Positions 8,480 to 15,531 of a DNA stretch of 64,000 nucleotides are shown piece after piece; positions within the stretch are counted from its first letter, which is position 1, and each line of letters opens with the position of its first letter. Below the pieces are notes generated by a model. That model did not search any database and was not told the DNA's origin. It saw only the letters and a program-made list of their open reading frames with translations. This DNA is from Flavobacterium johnsoniae (GTDB lineage: Bacteria > Bacteroidota > Bacteroidia > Flavobacteriales > Flavobacteriaceae). The stretch is from assembly GCF_030388325.1 (NCBI RefSeq), contig NZ_CP103794.1:3596001-3660000 (forward strand), read 5' to 3'. A program made the translations under genes and the position numbers.

Positions 8480-9319
8480 TTACTGTAAACGCTCGGCAAA
8501 ATCCAGGATCTTGCTGCCGTTTATAGCCGCTCCAAGGTTAATTGGCAATTGCGTCTTTACAATCTTTTTCTTTTTGATTGGCACTCTTTCTATTTCTCCT
8601 TCAGCGGTGTATTGCGGTCCCTCGTATAAAATACCAAGCAGGATTATCCGATATTTGACAAAATAATGGTTTTCATTTCGATCCATATATTGGCCGATAT
8701 TGTAAATAATGATCGGCGATCCGCTTGAGCCGGGAAAACACGCCGCATCAATTAAAAATTCATCGTAGCCAAGATATGGCAGTCTTGGGCTGGTTGCAGT
8801 AATTCCTTTTCTGACAATGGGTTTGTTGTTGTGGTCATCCCAAATGTTTTCAGGATATCCGACCATTATGATTTCTTCGATGGCACATAAGTTTTCAATT
8901 TCCTGTTTAGTGGGGATATGGCTGGAGTCAAACGCTCCGTAAAAAAAATCTTCTTTGATTAAGTGCTTAATTGATTTTATCGGCAGAATGCATAAGTCGA
9001 CTTCGTCGTCGGGATGGTTAATCCAGTGCGATTGGAAGTCTTCAAGGAAAATTGTCAAATGTTCAGTGTTAATCTGTTCTCCATTTTGGTCTTTCTTGGT
9101 TAGGGTAAACTGGCCATTCTGGACTCCATCTACAACATGACAGTTGGTTACAATCACTAAGCTATCCAGTGTTTCTGGGGTTTGCGGATCGAAATCAAAA
9201 AAGAAGCCGGTACCTGTGCCGCCATTTTTGCCAAAAGTTTCTATTCTGACAGTTGCTGATGTGATAAGATCGGTAACGGAAATATCGTTGGAATTCTTGT
9301 TTGAGAGTTCTTTTGCCAT
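8480..9319 (-). CDS. trypsin-like serine protease
   Basis: The 279-aa product has the full chymotrypsin-fold triad: H61 in VTNCHVV, D108 in EVDLCILPI, and S199 in CFPGSSGSPI. A GTGTGFFFDF strand precedes the His motif, as in trypsin-2 domains. No signal peptide is seen (MAKELSNKNSND...), so it should act in the cytoplasm, unlike HtrA/Deg proteases, and no PDZ domain follows. Cytoplasmic stand-alone trypsin domains are often effector or regulatory proteases in bacterial conflict systems. Here it is the third gene of a minus-strand group (67 bp after the 111-aa gene) and faces the PLD protein. The protease fold is well supported; its substrate is unknown. Confidence 0.87.
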   Translation of the reverse strand: MAKELSNKNSNDISVTDLITSATVRIETFGKNGGTGTGFFFDFDPQTPETLDSLVIVTNCHVVDGVQNGQFTLTKKDQNGEQINTEHLTIFLEDFQSHWINHPDDEVDLCILPIKSIKHLIKEDFFYGAFDSSHIPTKQEIENLCAIEEIIMVGYPENIWDDHNNKPIVRKGITATSPRLPYLGYDEFLIDAACFPGSSGSPIIIYNIGQYMDRNENHYFVKYRIILLGILYEGPQYTAEGEIERVPIKKKKIVKTQLPINLGAAINGSKILDFAERLQ

Positions 9320-9385
9320 AAAGTTTTATATTTTATCAGGGGTGGTTATTTGCAGATCTGCTGATATAATAGATTTTTAAGCCAG

Positions 9386-9721
9386 CTAGTTCCGGCTGGA
9401 ATATTTCATGTAAGCTTCAACTTCAAGATGGAGCCGAATTATGTCTGCGATGAATTTGGACGCTGTTGAATTCCGCTTTCCAAGCAGGGATCTGGCTATT
9501 GAACCCTTCGCAGCGCCTGATGCTCCTTGTCCGCTGTAAAGCAGATTGTGTTTTATCTTATTTTTCAAGGGCATTAATTCATCAGGAACAGGAGCGCGCA
9601 AAGCGGACCTTATCTCAAGCTCGGATTCAATCAATCTTTCCTTTGCGTTGCCTTTTCCAATGCAGAGTTTATAAATTGCTGCGGTACTTTTACCGATAAA
9701 ATAATTAAAACTCGGTTTCAT
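9386..9721 (-). CDS. unknown 111-aa basic protein
   Basis: No family was recognised. The protein is helical and basic, with no signal peptide, no membrane segment and no cysteine pair; segments such as ERLIESELEIRSAL and SKFIADIIRLHLEVEAYMKY look amphipathic. It begins 12 bp after the stop of the 156-aa gene and ends 67 bp before the trypsin-like gene, so co-transcription is likely. The frame looks real because it is tightly packed between two protein-coding genes on the same strand and has an ATG start. It could be a small adaptor or DNA-binding protein, which is a guess. Confidence 0.6.
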   Translation of the reverse strand: MKPSFNYFIGKSTAAIYKLCIGKGNAKERLIESELEIRSALRAPVPDELMPLKNKIKHNLLYSGQGASGAAKGSIARSLLGKRNSTASKFIADIIRLHLEVEAYMKYSSRN

Positions 9722-9733
9722 AATTATGTGAAA

Positions 9734-10204
9734 TTATAATAAGACGAAATTTGAATCCTTATTGAAAAAATCCTCACACCTTTTTTTAACCATTTTATAG
9801 CTGCTATCGCCGAAATAATATTTTTTTAAGTATTCTATCATGGTACGGCATCCGCTTTTGTCGTAAGCTGCAATAGATCTGGCAACAGTTAGATCTATAT
9901 TTTCGGTTCTGAAAGCGGGACTTCCACCCTTGTGCAGGGGTGTAGTTTTAGGCACCAGTTCAAAATGACCGAATTTGCCGGTAGGCTGATGGATCAGGTA
10001 TTCCACTTCGTATTCTTCTGGGTTTTCTTTTGGAATTTTTATGTTCTTAATCCTTTTAAATATGTACTCTGCTTCCAGCTTAAGAGGCGGATTTCTGAAA
10101 ACGTTGTTCTCGTATGCCCAAATGAAATAATCTAAATCGGCAAACAAAATCTGCGGCAGCGTCTTGCCCAAATGCTTTTTTAAATTTACTGCTGTAAATA
10201 CCAT
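9734..10204 (-). CDS. 156-aa protein with a DnaQ/ExoX C-terminal-like segment
   Basis: The first 60 residues (AVNLKKHLGKTLPQILFADLDYFIWAYENNVF) resemble the small domain that follows the exonuclease in ExoX/DnaQ-like proteins and in some stand-alone plasmid proteins (G-K-T-hydrophobic-D-x-Y-hydrophobic-W pattern). The exonuclease core itself is absent: no DEDD motif is visible. The rest (PTGKFGHFELVPKTTPLHKGG; SCRT-like SGCRTMIEYLKKYYFGDSSYKMV) is not recognised. It is the first gene of the minus-strand group with the 111-aa protein and the trypsin-like protease. Its promoter should lie in 10,205-10,395. The functional link to DNA metabolism is weak. Confidence 0.6.
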   Translation of the reverse strand: MVFTAVNLKKHLGKTLPQILFADLDYFIWAYENNVFRNPPLKLEAEYIFKRIKNIKIPKENPEEYEVEYLIHQPTGKFGHFELVPKTTPLHKGGSPAFRTENIDLTVARSIAAYDKSGCRTMIEYLKKYYFGDSSYKMVKKRCEDFFNKDSNFVLL

Positions 10205-10395
10205 AGCGATTTCATTTTTTTAATTAAAATGCTGATTATTGGCGGAATTCTAATGTAAATATACTCTTTAAAAATAACAAATCAGCTATCTCTAATTGAT
10301 AGACATGTGCTTCCACTTTATGCCAGTGAAAACCGATTTATACATCATGACATTTAATTAAAATAAATTTCTATCTAGTGTAATTATAATCTAAA

Positions 10396-10578
10396 ATGGA
10401 TAATGAGATGGAAAACGAGACAGGTTACAATGAGTCGAAAATTACAACTGAAAAAGCACTGCAGATGCTTAAAACTGAAGGCTTGGAGGTGACTTTTGAA
10501 CAGGCTGAAGAAATCTTGTATTTCTTGAGAAAAATTGCTAATATCGCGGTGGTTAAACATTTAAATAAAACAGAATGA
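10396..10578 (+). CDS. 60-aa small protein coupled to the recombinase
   Basis: This short acidic then helical protein (MDNEMENETGYNESK..., with TEKALQMLKTEGLEVTFEQAEEILYFLRKIANIAV) ends with a TGA that overlaps the ATG of the recombinase gene in the motif ATGA at 10575-10578. That overlap strongly suggests translational coupling. Comparable small helical proteins are common just upstream of Bacteroidota serine recombinases. It may be a recombination directionality factor or a small partner of the integrase, but no DNA-binding motif is evident. The internal Met at residue 5 is an alternative start. Confidence 0.75.
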   Translation: MDNEMENETGYNESKITTEKALQMLKTEGLEVTFEQAEEILYFLRKIANIAVVKHLNKTE

Positions 10579-12125
10579 GCAAGATAGCAGATTTGTATAT
10601 CAGGGTAAGCACTGATGAGCAGGCTGAGAAAGGCTTCTCTCAGCGCAATCAGGAAGAGATGCTGAGAAAGTACTGTGGCATCAACAGAATTCAGATACGC
10701 AATGTGATTTACGAAGATCATTCGGCAAAAACTTTCAACAGGCCGCAATGGAAAAAATTTCTTGCCGACATAAAAAAACGCAAACATAAAATAAGCCTGG
10801 TCCTTTTTATGAAATGGGATAGGTTCAGCCGAAACGCGGGCGATGCCTATCAGATGATAAATCAATTAAGGGCGTTGGGAGTCGAACCGCAGGCAATTGA
10901 GCAGCCGCTGGATCTTAGTGTTCCGGAGAATAAGATGATGCTGGCATTTTATCTTGCTGCGCCTGAGGTTGAAAATGACCGCAGGGCGCTAAATACGTTT
11001 CAGGGCCTCAGAAGGGGCAAAAAAGAGGGCAGGCATATGGGAATGGCTCCGTATGGCTATGCTAACAAAGTTACCGAAGATGGAAAAAAGTATATTGCAA
11101 TTGTGCCAGATAAGGCTGCAAACGTTGTTTGGGTATATGAACAGATTGCAAAAAATATTTTCAGTACCGAATCAATATATCAGACAGCCAAAGAAAAGGG
11201 CATGGGGATCTCTAAGAACAACATGTGGCTGATTATAAGAAATCCATTATACTGCGGAATGATAGTAGTTCCAAAGTATCGAGATGAGGAGGAAAGGCTT
11301 GTAAAGGGGCAGCATGATCCAATAATCAGCCAAGATCTGTTCTATAAAGTTCAGGATATACTCAATAGTAAAGCAAGGACGTACAGGCCAAAAATCAAAA
11401 CAATTGAGAATTTTCCCCTCAGGGGATTTTTTGTCTGTCCTAAATGCGGACAGAAATTGGGAGGCAGCAAGTGCAGGGGCAGAAGCAGAGATTACTTCTA
11501 TTACCACTGCGATAAAGTATGCAAGTGGAGGGTAAATTCCGAAATGGCCAATAGTGTATTTAAAGGGCATTTAAATAAGTTCAAGCCTCTGGCCGAAGTA
11601 AGAAAATTATACAGTGCAGTTCTGCTTGAAGCATACAGGGAACATACAGGATTGGTTATAAATGAGAAAAAGAAATCCCTGGAACAGATTGGGGTTTACG
11701 AAAAAAAACTGGCTGTTGCCAGAAACCTGCTGGTTACCGAGAAGATAGATGCCGATGACTATCATTTAATGAAGACAGAATACAATGCTGAGATCAGCAG
11801 GCTTGAAAATGAGATTGGAAATGTGGATGAAGACCGAGCCGATATTGAATCTTTAATGAACACAGGACTGCAAAACCTAATAAAGCTCGGCGAGGCCTTT
11901 GGTGACGGGTCTTTAGTCGACTCCAGAGAGATAATCGGTTTAATTTTTCCCGAAAATTTCACATTTCAAAACAATAAAATCCAAACCGCTAGGGTCAACG
12001 AAATGTTCAAGTGCATCTATCTGGTAAACAATAGATTACGGGCAAAAAAAAACGGAACAAAAGATGATATTTTTCTTTTGTCCCGAGTAGTGACCTCGAC
12101 TGGATTCAAACCAGTAACCTTCTGA
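10575..12125 (+). CDS. large serine recombinase (integrase of the element)
   Basis: The 516-aa product has the resolvase N-terminal domain with the catalytic pair R10 and S12 (LYIRVSTDEQ), the MKWDRFSRNAGDA segment, then the recombinase domain (GMAPYGYA; NPLYCGMI), a zinc ribbon with Cys pairs (CPKCG and the later HCDKVC) and a coiled coil of about 100 residues (ISRLENEIGN). Large serine recombinases join attP and attB and reverse this only with a directionality factor. The last 11 or so residues (VTSTGFKPVTF) are encoded by the 3' half of tRNA-Arg, so the native C-terminus changes with the insertion site. This makes the gene the right edge of the element. Use of a tRNA by a serine rather than tyrosine recombinase is less common. 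Confidence 0.95.
   Translation: MSKIADLYIRVSTDEQAEKGFSQRNQEEMLRKYCGINRIQIRNVIYEDHSAKTFNRPQWKKFLADIKKRKHKISLVLFMKWDRFSRNAGDAYQMINQLRALGVEPQAIEQPLDLSVPENKMMLAFYLAAPEVENDRRALNTFQGLRRGKKEGRHMGMAPYGYANKVTEDGKKYIAIVPDKAANVVWVYEQIAKNIFSTESIYQTAKEKGMGISKNNMWLIIRNPLYCGMIVVPKYRDEEERLVKGQHDPIISQDLFYKVQDILNSKARTYRPKIKTIENFPLRGFFVCPKCGQKLGGSKCRGRSRDYFYYHCDKVCKWRVNSEMANSVFKGHLNKFKPLAEVRKLYSAVLLEAYREHTGLVINEKKKSLEQIGVYEKKLAVARNLLVTEKIDADDYHLMKTEYNAEISRLENEIGNVDEDRADIESLMNTGLQNLIKLGEAFGDGSLVDSREIIGLIFPENFTFQNNKIQTARVNEMFKCIYLVNNRLRAKKNGTKDDIFLLSRVVTSTGFKPVTF
12091..12125. other. likely attachment-site overlap (recombinase 3' end inside tRNA-Arg)
   Basis: The recombinase stop codon (12123-12125) lies 35 bp into the tRNA gene. 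The 3' half of the tRNA (T arm, acceptor strand) therefore doubles as the end of the integrase gene, as expected if recombination takes place in this segment and element DNA restores the tRNA. The matching copy should be at the unseen left end. Confidence 0.65.
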
Positions 12126-12164
12126 GCCGTAATCAGATGCGCTATTCAGTTGCGCCACGAGGCC
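12091..12164 (-). tRNA. tRNA-Arg (anticodon ACG)
   Basis: The 74-nt minus-strand sequence folds as a full cloverleaf: acceptor GGCCTCG with CGAGGTC (one G-U), D stem GCGC/GCGC, anticodon stem TCTGA/TCAGA with loop TTACGGC, five-base variable loop and T stem ACTGG/CCAGT, discriminator A. The anticodon is ACG, normally edited to ICG to read CGN codons. CCA is not encoded. The tertiary pair G19-C56 found in nearly all tRNAs is here A19 (12146) and U56 (12108), a paired change. The gene is the probable integration site of the element on its left. Confidence 0.95.
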
Positions 12165-12219
12165 TTTCTTGTTTCAACCAGCTAATTTTTGTAGCTTTGT
12201 TGATTGCTTATTGCGGGTG

Positions 12220-12249
12220 CAAAGATAGACATAAATGTGAGATAAACAA
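12220..12249 (-). promoter_or_regulatory. promoter of tRNA-Arg
   Basis: On the minus strand the -7 box TATCTTTG (12227 to 12220) matches TAnnTTTG exactly and is preceded by TTG (12249-12247) with a 19-bp spacer, the spacing of Bacteroidota sigma-ABfr promoters. It lies about 55 bp upstream of the tRNA 5' end, leaving a leader to be trimmed. Confidence 0.75.
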
Positions 12250-12277
12250 GGGAAAAATAACATAAAATTAAAAAAAA

Positions 12278-12790
12278 ATGCAGTTTGAAAATTATATACG
12301 TGATATTCAGGGATTTCCAAAAGAAGGAATTTTATTCAAAGACATAACTCCTTTACTAATTAATCCCGAAGCACGAACAAATTGTCTCAAAATTTTACTG
12401 GATTCTTTAAAAAATCAGAAAATTGATAAGGTTGTAGGAGCGGAAAGTCGTGGTTTTTTCTTCGGAATGTTGCTTGCGCAAGAATTAAATGCTGGATTTG
12501 TTCCTGTAAGAAAGCCAAAAAAGCTTCCTTTTGATACCATTTCTGCTTCATATGAATTAGAATATGGTTCTGATAGTTTAGAAATGCATACTGATGCAAT
12601 ACAAAAAGGTGATCGGGTTTTAATTCACGACGATGTTTTGGCAACAGGCGGAACCGCAAAAGCTGTTTGCGAATTAGTAGAAAAATTAGGAGGCGAAATT
12701 GTGCAATGCAATTTCTTAATGGAATTGACTTTTCTAAACGGAAGAGAAAAAATAAAAGATTATCCTGTTTTTGCCGCTTTAACGTATTAA
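12278..12790 (+). CDS. apt: adenine phosphoribosyltransferase
   Basis: The 170-aa product is a full-length type I phosphoribosyltransferase. The PRPP-binding loop VLIHDDVLATGGTAKA is at residues 114-129, and the conserved N-terminal FPKEGILFKDITPLL and VVGAESRGFFF segments are present. It converts adenine and PRPP into AMP for purine salvage in the cytoplasm. The ATG at 12278 follows an A-rich leader without a Shine-Dalgarno site, as is usual in this phylum. It is the first host gene after the tRNA/element junction, and it converges with the LuxR-type regulator, whose stop codon begins the very next base. Confidence 0.96.
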   Translation: MQFENYIRDIQGFPKEGILFKDITPLLINPEARTNCLKILLDSLKNQKIDKVVGAESRGFFFGMLLAQELNAGFVPVRKPKKLPFDTISASYELEYGSDSLEMHTDAIQKGDRVLIHDDVLATGGTAKAVCELVEKLGGEIVQCNFLMELTFLNGREKIKDYPVFAALTY

Positions 12791-13441
12791 TCAAACAAAA
12801 ACGATTTTATGCTTAATCGCATAAAGTACCAATCCGATTCGGGTTTTTATTTCAAGTTTATCAAAAAGAGATTCTCGGTAACCATCAATTGTTTTTGGAC
12901 TTAAACACATTTCTGATGCAATTTCTTTATAAGTCATTTCAGTACAGGCATGTTTTATAAAAACAATCTCTTTTTCTTTTAAATTGATTTTTTTATCGTT
13001 GCTATTAACTTTATTAATCAACATTCCGGAAACTAATTCGGTGAAATAAAAACCCTTTTCAATTACACATTCAATGGCTTCTTTAAATATTTCAGGCGAA
13101 GTATCTTTTAATAAATAACCTTTTGCTCCGTTGGTAATCATTTTTATGATAATATCTTCGTCATCATTTACGGATAAAGCAATTACTTTCAAATCTGGAC
13201 GATAATCTTTTAGCCATTTCATAGTGCTTAAACCGTCTAAAACTGGCATATTTACATCTAGTAAAATAAGATCAATTTCTGCAGAAGCATTTTCTTCGAT
13301 ATAATCAATAAAAACTTTTCCGTTTTCAAAACGTTCAATTACTTCATAATCGCCAAAACTTTTAATTAGTAATTCTAGTGATTGAGAAAATAATAAATGA
13401 TCATCAACAATCAGAATTTTATTTTTTGAGTTAGTTTTCAT
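12791..13441 (-). CDS. NarL/LuxR-type response regulator
   Basis: The 216-aa product has a receiver domain (ILIVDDH at 9-15; phospho-acceptor D62 in LILLDVNMP; the K of the ALSVNDDED region) and a LuxR-type helix-turn-helix at about 150-210 (LKEKEIVFIKHACTEMTYKEIASEMCLSPKTIDGYR). Phosphorylation by the adjacent kinase should promote dimerisation and DNA binding. The start overlaps the 3' end of the kinase gene by 11 bp, so the two form one operon with translational coupling. Its target genes are unknown; the divergent 671-aa/716-aa/muramidase cluster is an attractive candidate because of proximity. Confidence 0.94.
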   Translation of the reverse strand: MKTNSKNKILIVDDHLLFSQSLELLIKSFGDYEVIERFENGKVFIDYIEENASAEIDLILLDVNMPVLDGLSTMKWLKDYRPDLKVIALSVNDDEDIIIKMITNGAKGYLLKDTSPEIFKEAIECVIEKGFYFTELVSGMLINKVNSNDKKINLKEKEIVFIKHACTEMTYKEIASEMCLSPKTIDGYRESLFDKLEIKTRIGLVLYAIKHKIVFV

Positions 13442-14237
13442 AGCCTTGAGTTAATGGATATTCAATAGTTACCATCGTTCCTGTTTGATCTGAATTTATA
13501 ATTAATTTGGCACCGATTAATTTGGCTCTCAATTTCATATTGTTTAATCCGATTCCAGAATTAGATTTTTTAAGATCATATCCAATTCCGAAATCTTTTA
13601 ATTTCAATTTGAAAACAGAATCGGTAGCTTCGATATAAACATCAAATAAATCACTTCTCGAATGTTTTAAACTGTTGTGAAGCGCTTCTTGAAAAATCCG
13701 ATAAATGATTAATTCATGCTCTTCATTTATAGTTGGAATTATCCCGGTTTGATGGAAATTATATTTGATTTTCTTTAATTTTTTAATCCGTTCTAAATCT
13801 TGCTGAATGGCTTCTATAAAGTTATTTTGCAGTAAATTATCTTTGTTTATAATTCGGGAAAGTATTCTCAATTCGTCTAATGATTTGGCAAGAACGGCTT
13901 TAAGGTCTTTAAGTTCACTTATTTGAACATTTTTATTACTAATCGAAATATTAAGTTGCATAATCGCAACTGAAATAATCTGACCTATATTATCGTGCAA
14001 TTCTTTACTGATTTCAGATAAGGTTTGATCTTTAATTTCAATTCGAGTTTTTACAAGTTCGGACTGAAAATACAAGTCGGCTTCCATTTTTTCGACCAAA
14101 TAGCTGTTTCTTTTTTTCAAAAAATAAAAGAAAATAATCACAAGTGTGACGAGTAAGGTAAAGAAAACAATACCTAAGGAAATAACTAATAATTGTATTT
14201 CTTTTCGCTCCATACAAATCCGATTATAAAGCAACAA
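13431..14237 (-). CDS. sensor histidine kinase (HisKA_3/NarX-like)
   Basis: One N-terminal membrane segment (about residues 15-40) is followed by a linker coil, the HisKA_3 box ISKELHDNIGQIISVAIMQLN (phospho-acceptor H81 counted from the first ATG), and a HATPase domain with N box EALHNSLKHS and G box DFGIGYDLKKSNSGIGLNNM. There is no extracellular sensor domain, so sensing probably depends on a partner. The upstream multi-pass membrane protein overlaps this gene by 52 bp, or by 28 bp if the second Met (MERKEIQ, 14213) is used. That second start is attractive because it removes the odd first eight residues. Partner regulator is the next gene. Confidence 0.93.
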   Translation of the reverse strand: MLLYNRICMERKEIQLLVISLGIVFFTLLVTLVIIFFYFLKKRNSYLVEKMEADLYFQSELVKTRIEIKDQTLSEISKELHDNIGQIISVAIMQLNISISNKNVQISELKDLKAVLAKSLDELRILSRIINKDNLLQNNFIEAIQQDLERIKKLKKIKYNFHQTGIIPTINEEHELIIYRIFQEALHNSLKHSRSDLFDVYIEATDSVFKLKLKDFGIGYDLKKSNSGIGLNNMKLRAKLIGAKLIINSDQTGTMVTIEYPLTQGYEN

Positions 14238-14833
14238 TGTGCCAGTAAATTTAAAATAAACAAAACTAAACTAAATACAGATTCGTCTTGTTTTATTAAA
14301 AACCAATTGATTGCCAGCATAAAAGGGGTAAAAGGAACATGAAAAACAAGAATTCCTAAAACATACCAAAAAAACACTGACTTTTTAAAATTTAAAATTT
14401 TGTTCGAATTGAAAATTTCTACTAAATATAAACAGGATAATATTAAAACTAATAATACGCCTATCGCAAAACTATATGTAAATGAGCGATTTGTATCTTC
14501 TTTAAAATATAAAATGTTTAAAAAGAAAGAAACTGCAAATAGAATCAAAAACAGAATGGCTAAATGTTTATTATTGATTTTAGAAAGTAAGGCTCGTAAA
14601 AGTAAAATATAGGCGGTAAAACTGGCAAACATGTAGAAATTGTATACATAATAATTAAGTAACCCAGTCCAATGGGTAAAATAGTAGCCTACAATTTCAA
14701 TTAGTATTGAAAACCAGATTAAAAGTACTAAAAATTTAGCTTTGTTACCAGGAAGTTTTGGAAGCGAAAATAAACCAACAAGACCTGATAAAAAAGCTAA
14801 ATAAATGATATAAGATCGTAAAAATTCGAACAT
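14186..14833 (-). CDS. multi-pass membrane protein upstream of the histidine kinase
   Basis: The 215-aa protein is almost entirely hydrophobic, with about seven membrane segments (for example YIIYLAFLSGLVGLF, VLLIWFSILIEIVGYYF, LVLILSCLYLVEIF). No enzyme motif is visible. It overlaps the kinase gene, which carries only one membrane segment of its own, so the pair may act as a split sensor: a 7TM input module plus a kinase. Such 7TM proteins next to NarX-like kinases are seen in Flavobacteriia, though no named family is assigned here. Confidence 0.8.
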   Translation of the reverse strand: MFEFLRSYIIYLAFLSGLVGLFSLPKLPGNKAKFLVLLIWFSILIEIVGYYFTHWTGLLNYYVYNFYMFASFTAYILLLRALLSKINNKHLAILFLILFAVSFFLNILYFKEDTNRSFTYSFAIGVLLVLILSCLYLVEIFNSNKILNFKKSVFFWYVLGILVFHVPFTPFMLAINWFLIKQDESVFSLVLFILNLLAHCCFIIGFVWSEKKYNY

Positions 14834-14838
14834 AGTTT

Positions 14839-15270
14839 TTAATATATTAAACTTGGTGGTCTTCCGATGTTGCCGTAGTTCATTGGTTCAAGGCTTTGTA
14901 TGTCAGAAGATAATGGTTCTTGTGTTAATGCAAAACTTTGAACTTTAGCAATATTCTGTTCTATTTTTTTTCCTGTTGGAACTAAAAATAAAGTTGTCAA
15001 ACCTGCTTTTTCTCCATGTTTTTCATCATCTGGATAAACTCCAAAATAAAAGCGAATTCCGTCTACATTATATCCGTCTTTTGCGCCGTTGGTTTTTATA
15101 TAATGAATGTAGTTTTCTAATTCTTCTAATGAATACCAAATGGCATTCGCATCTTCTTTTTGCGGTTTTTTAGCCGTAAGAGAAGCTTTTCTATTGTTGT
15201 AATTCACATTTAATTGTTTGGCAAATTCTTTAGTGATTAACTGACTTGGTTTTGCGGGAGGATTTTTCAT
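14839..15270 (-). CDS. unknown 143-aa protein of a Bacteroidota family
   Basis: The protein is soluble, with no signal peptide. Its recognisable segments are SQLITKEFAKQLNVNYNNRK (early), a WYSLEELENYIHYIKTNG helix around residues 46-63, and GIRFYFGVYPDD followed by TTLFLVPTGKK. The pattern of a helix followed by an IRFYFGVY strand and TLFLVPT strand recurs in small Bacteroidota proteins of unknown role. It begins the minus-strand group (5-bp gap to the membrane protein), so it likely belongs to the same signalling operon. A role as a soluble ligand or sensor component is possible but unproven. Confidence 0.75.
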   Translation of the reverse strand: MKNPPAKPSQLITKEFAKQLNVNYNNRKASLTAKKPQKEDANAIWYSLEELENYIHYIKTNGAKDGYNVDGIRFYFGVYPDDEKHGEKAGLTTLFLVPTGKKIEQNIAKVQSFALTQEPLSSDIQSLEPMNYGNIGRPPSLIY

Positions 15271-15531
15271 AGTTATTTATTATTGATTGGTTAAGGATTT
15301 AGTTAACAACATTTTGAATGTTATTGAAAGACAAAATTATCTGAAACCCAAAGTTGTAGCAAGGGGAAATATCCCCTTTTTTATTTGGGTAATAATGATT
15401 CTAAAAAATGGGTTAAAGTGCTGTTACATAATATTTTATAAAGATAGAATTTTACATCGTCAGTTTTAATGTAAAAAACTGGCATTCAAAAATTAAACCT
15501 CATTAAGTAATTAACTAAAAAATTAAAAATT
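15271..15531. promoter_or_regulatory. divergent regulatory region with a terminator-like hairpin
   Basis: This gap separates the minus-strand signalling operon from the plus-strand unknown cluster and must hold both promoters. At 15361-15380 a perfect hairpin (AAGGGGA, loop AATA, TCCCCTT) is followed by a T-tract, which would act as a terminator or attenuator for transcripts running towards the 671-aa gene. A second short hairpin (CAGTTTT/AAAACTG) lies at 15461-15481. No exact TAnnTTTG box was found. Confidence 0.5.

Larger units (their letters stand above)
1..12125. mobile_element. right part of an integrated genetic element ending in tRNA-Arg
   Basis: This block is clearly more GC-rich than the AT-rich DNA to its right and carries plasmid or ICE-type genes: SSB, DUF932, PRTRC C/E/F, and a large serine recombinase at the edge. 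The recombinase reading frame runs into the 3' half of tRNA-Arg, which marks the right junction. The left end lies outside the window, so the second copy of the tRNA end cannot be seen. Whether the whole block is one element or a composite is an inference; the SusC/PRTRC fusion near 2.8 kb suggests at least one internal rearrangement. No transfer (tra) or relaxase genes are visible in this part. Confidence 0.7.

Noticed and set aside
12387-12794. 135-aa frame antisense to apt
   Set aside because: Apt is a certain gene with its PRPP loop; the antisense frame has no support.
15287-15469. 60-aa plus-strand frame before the 671-aa gene
   Set aside because: It runs through the terminator-like hairpin and has no family pattern.
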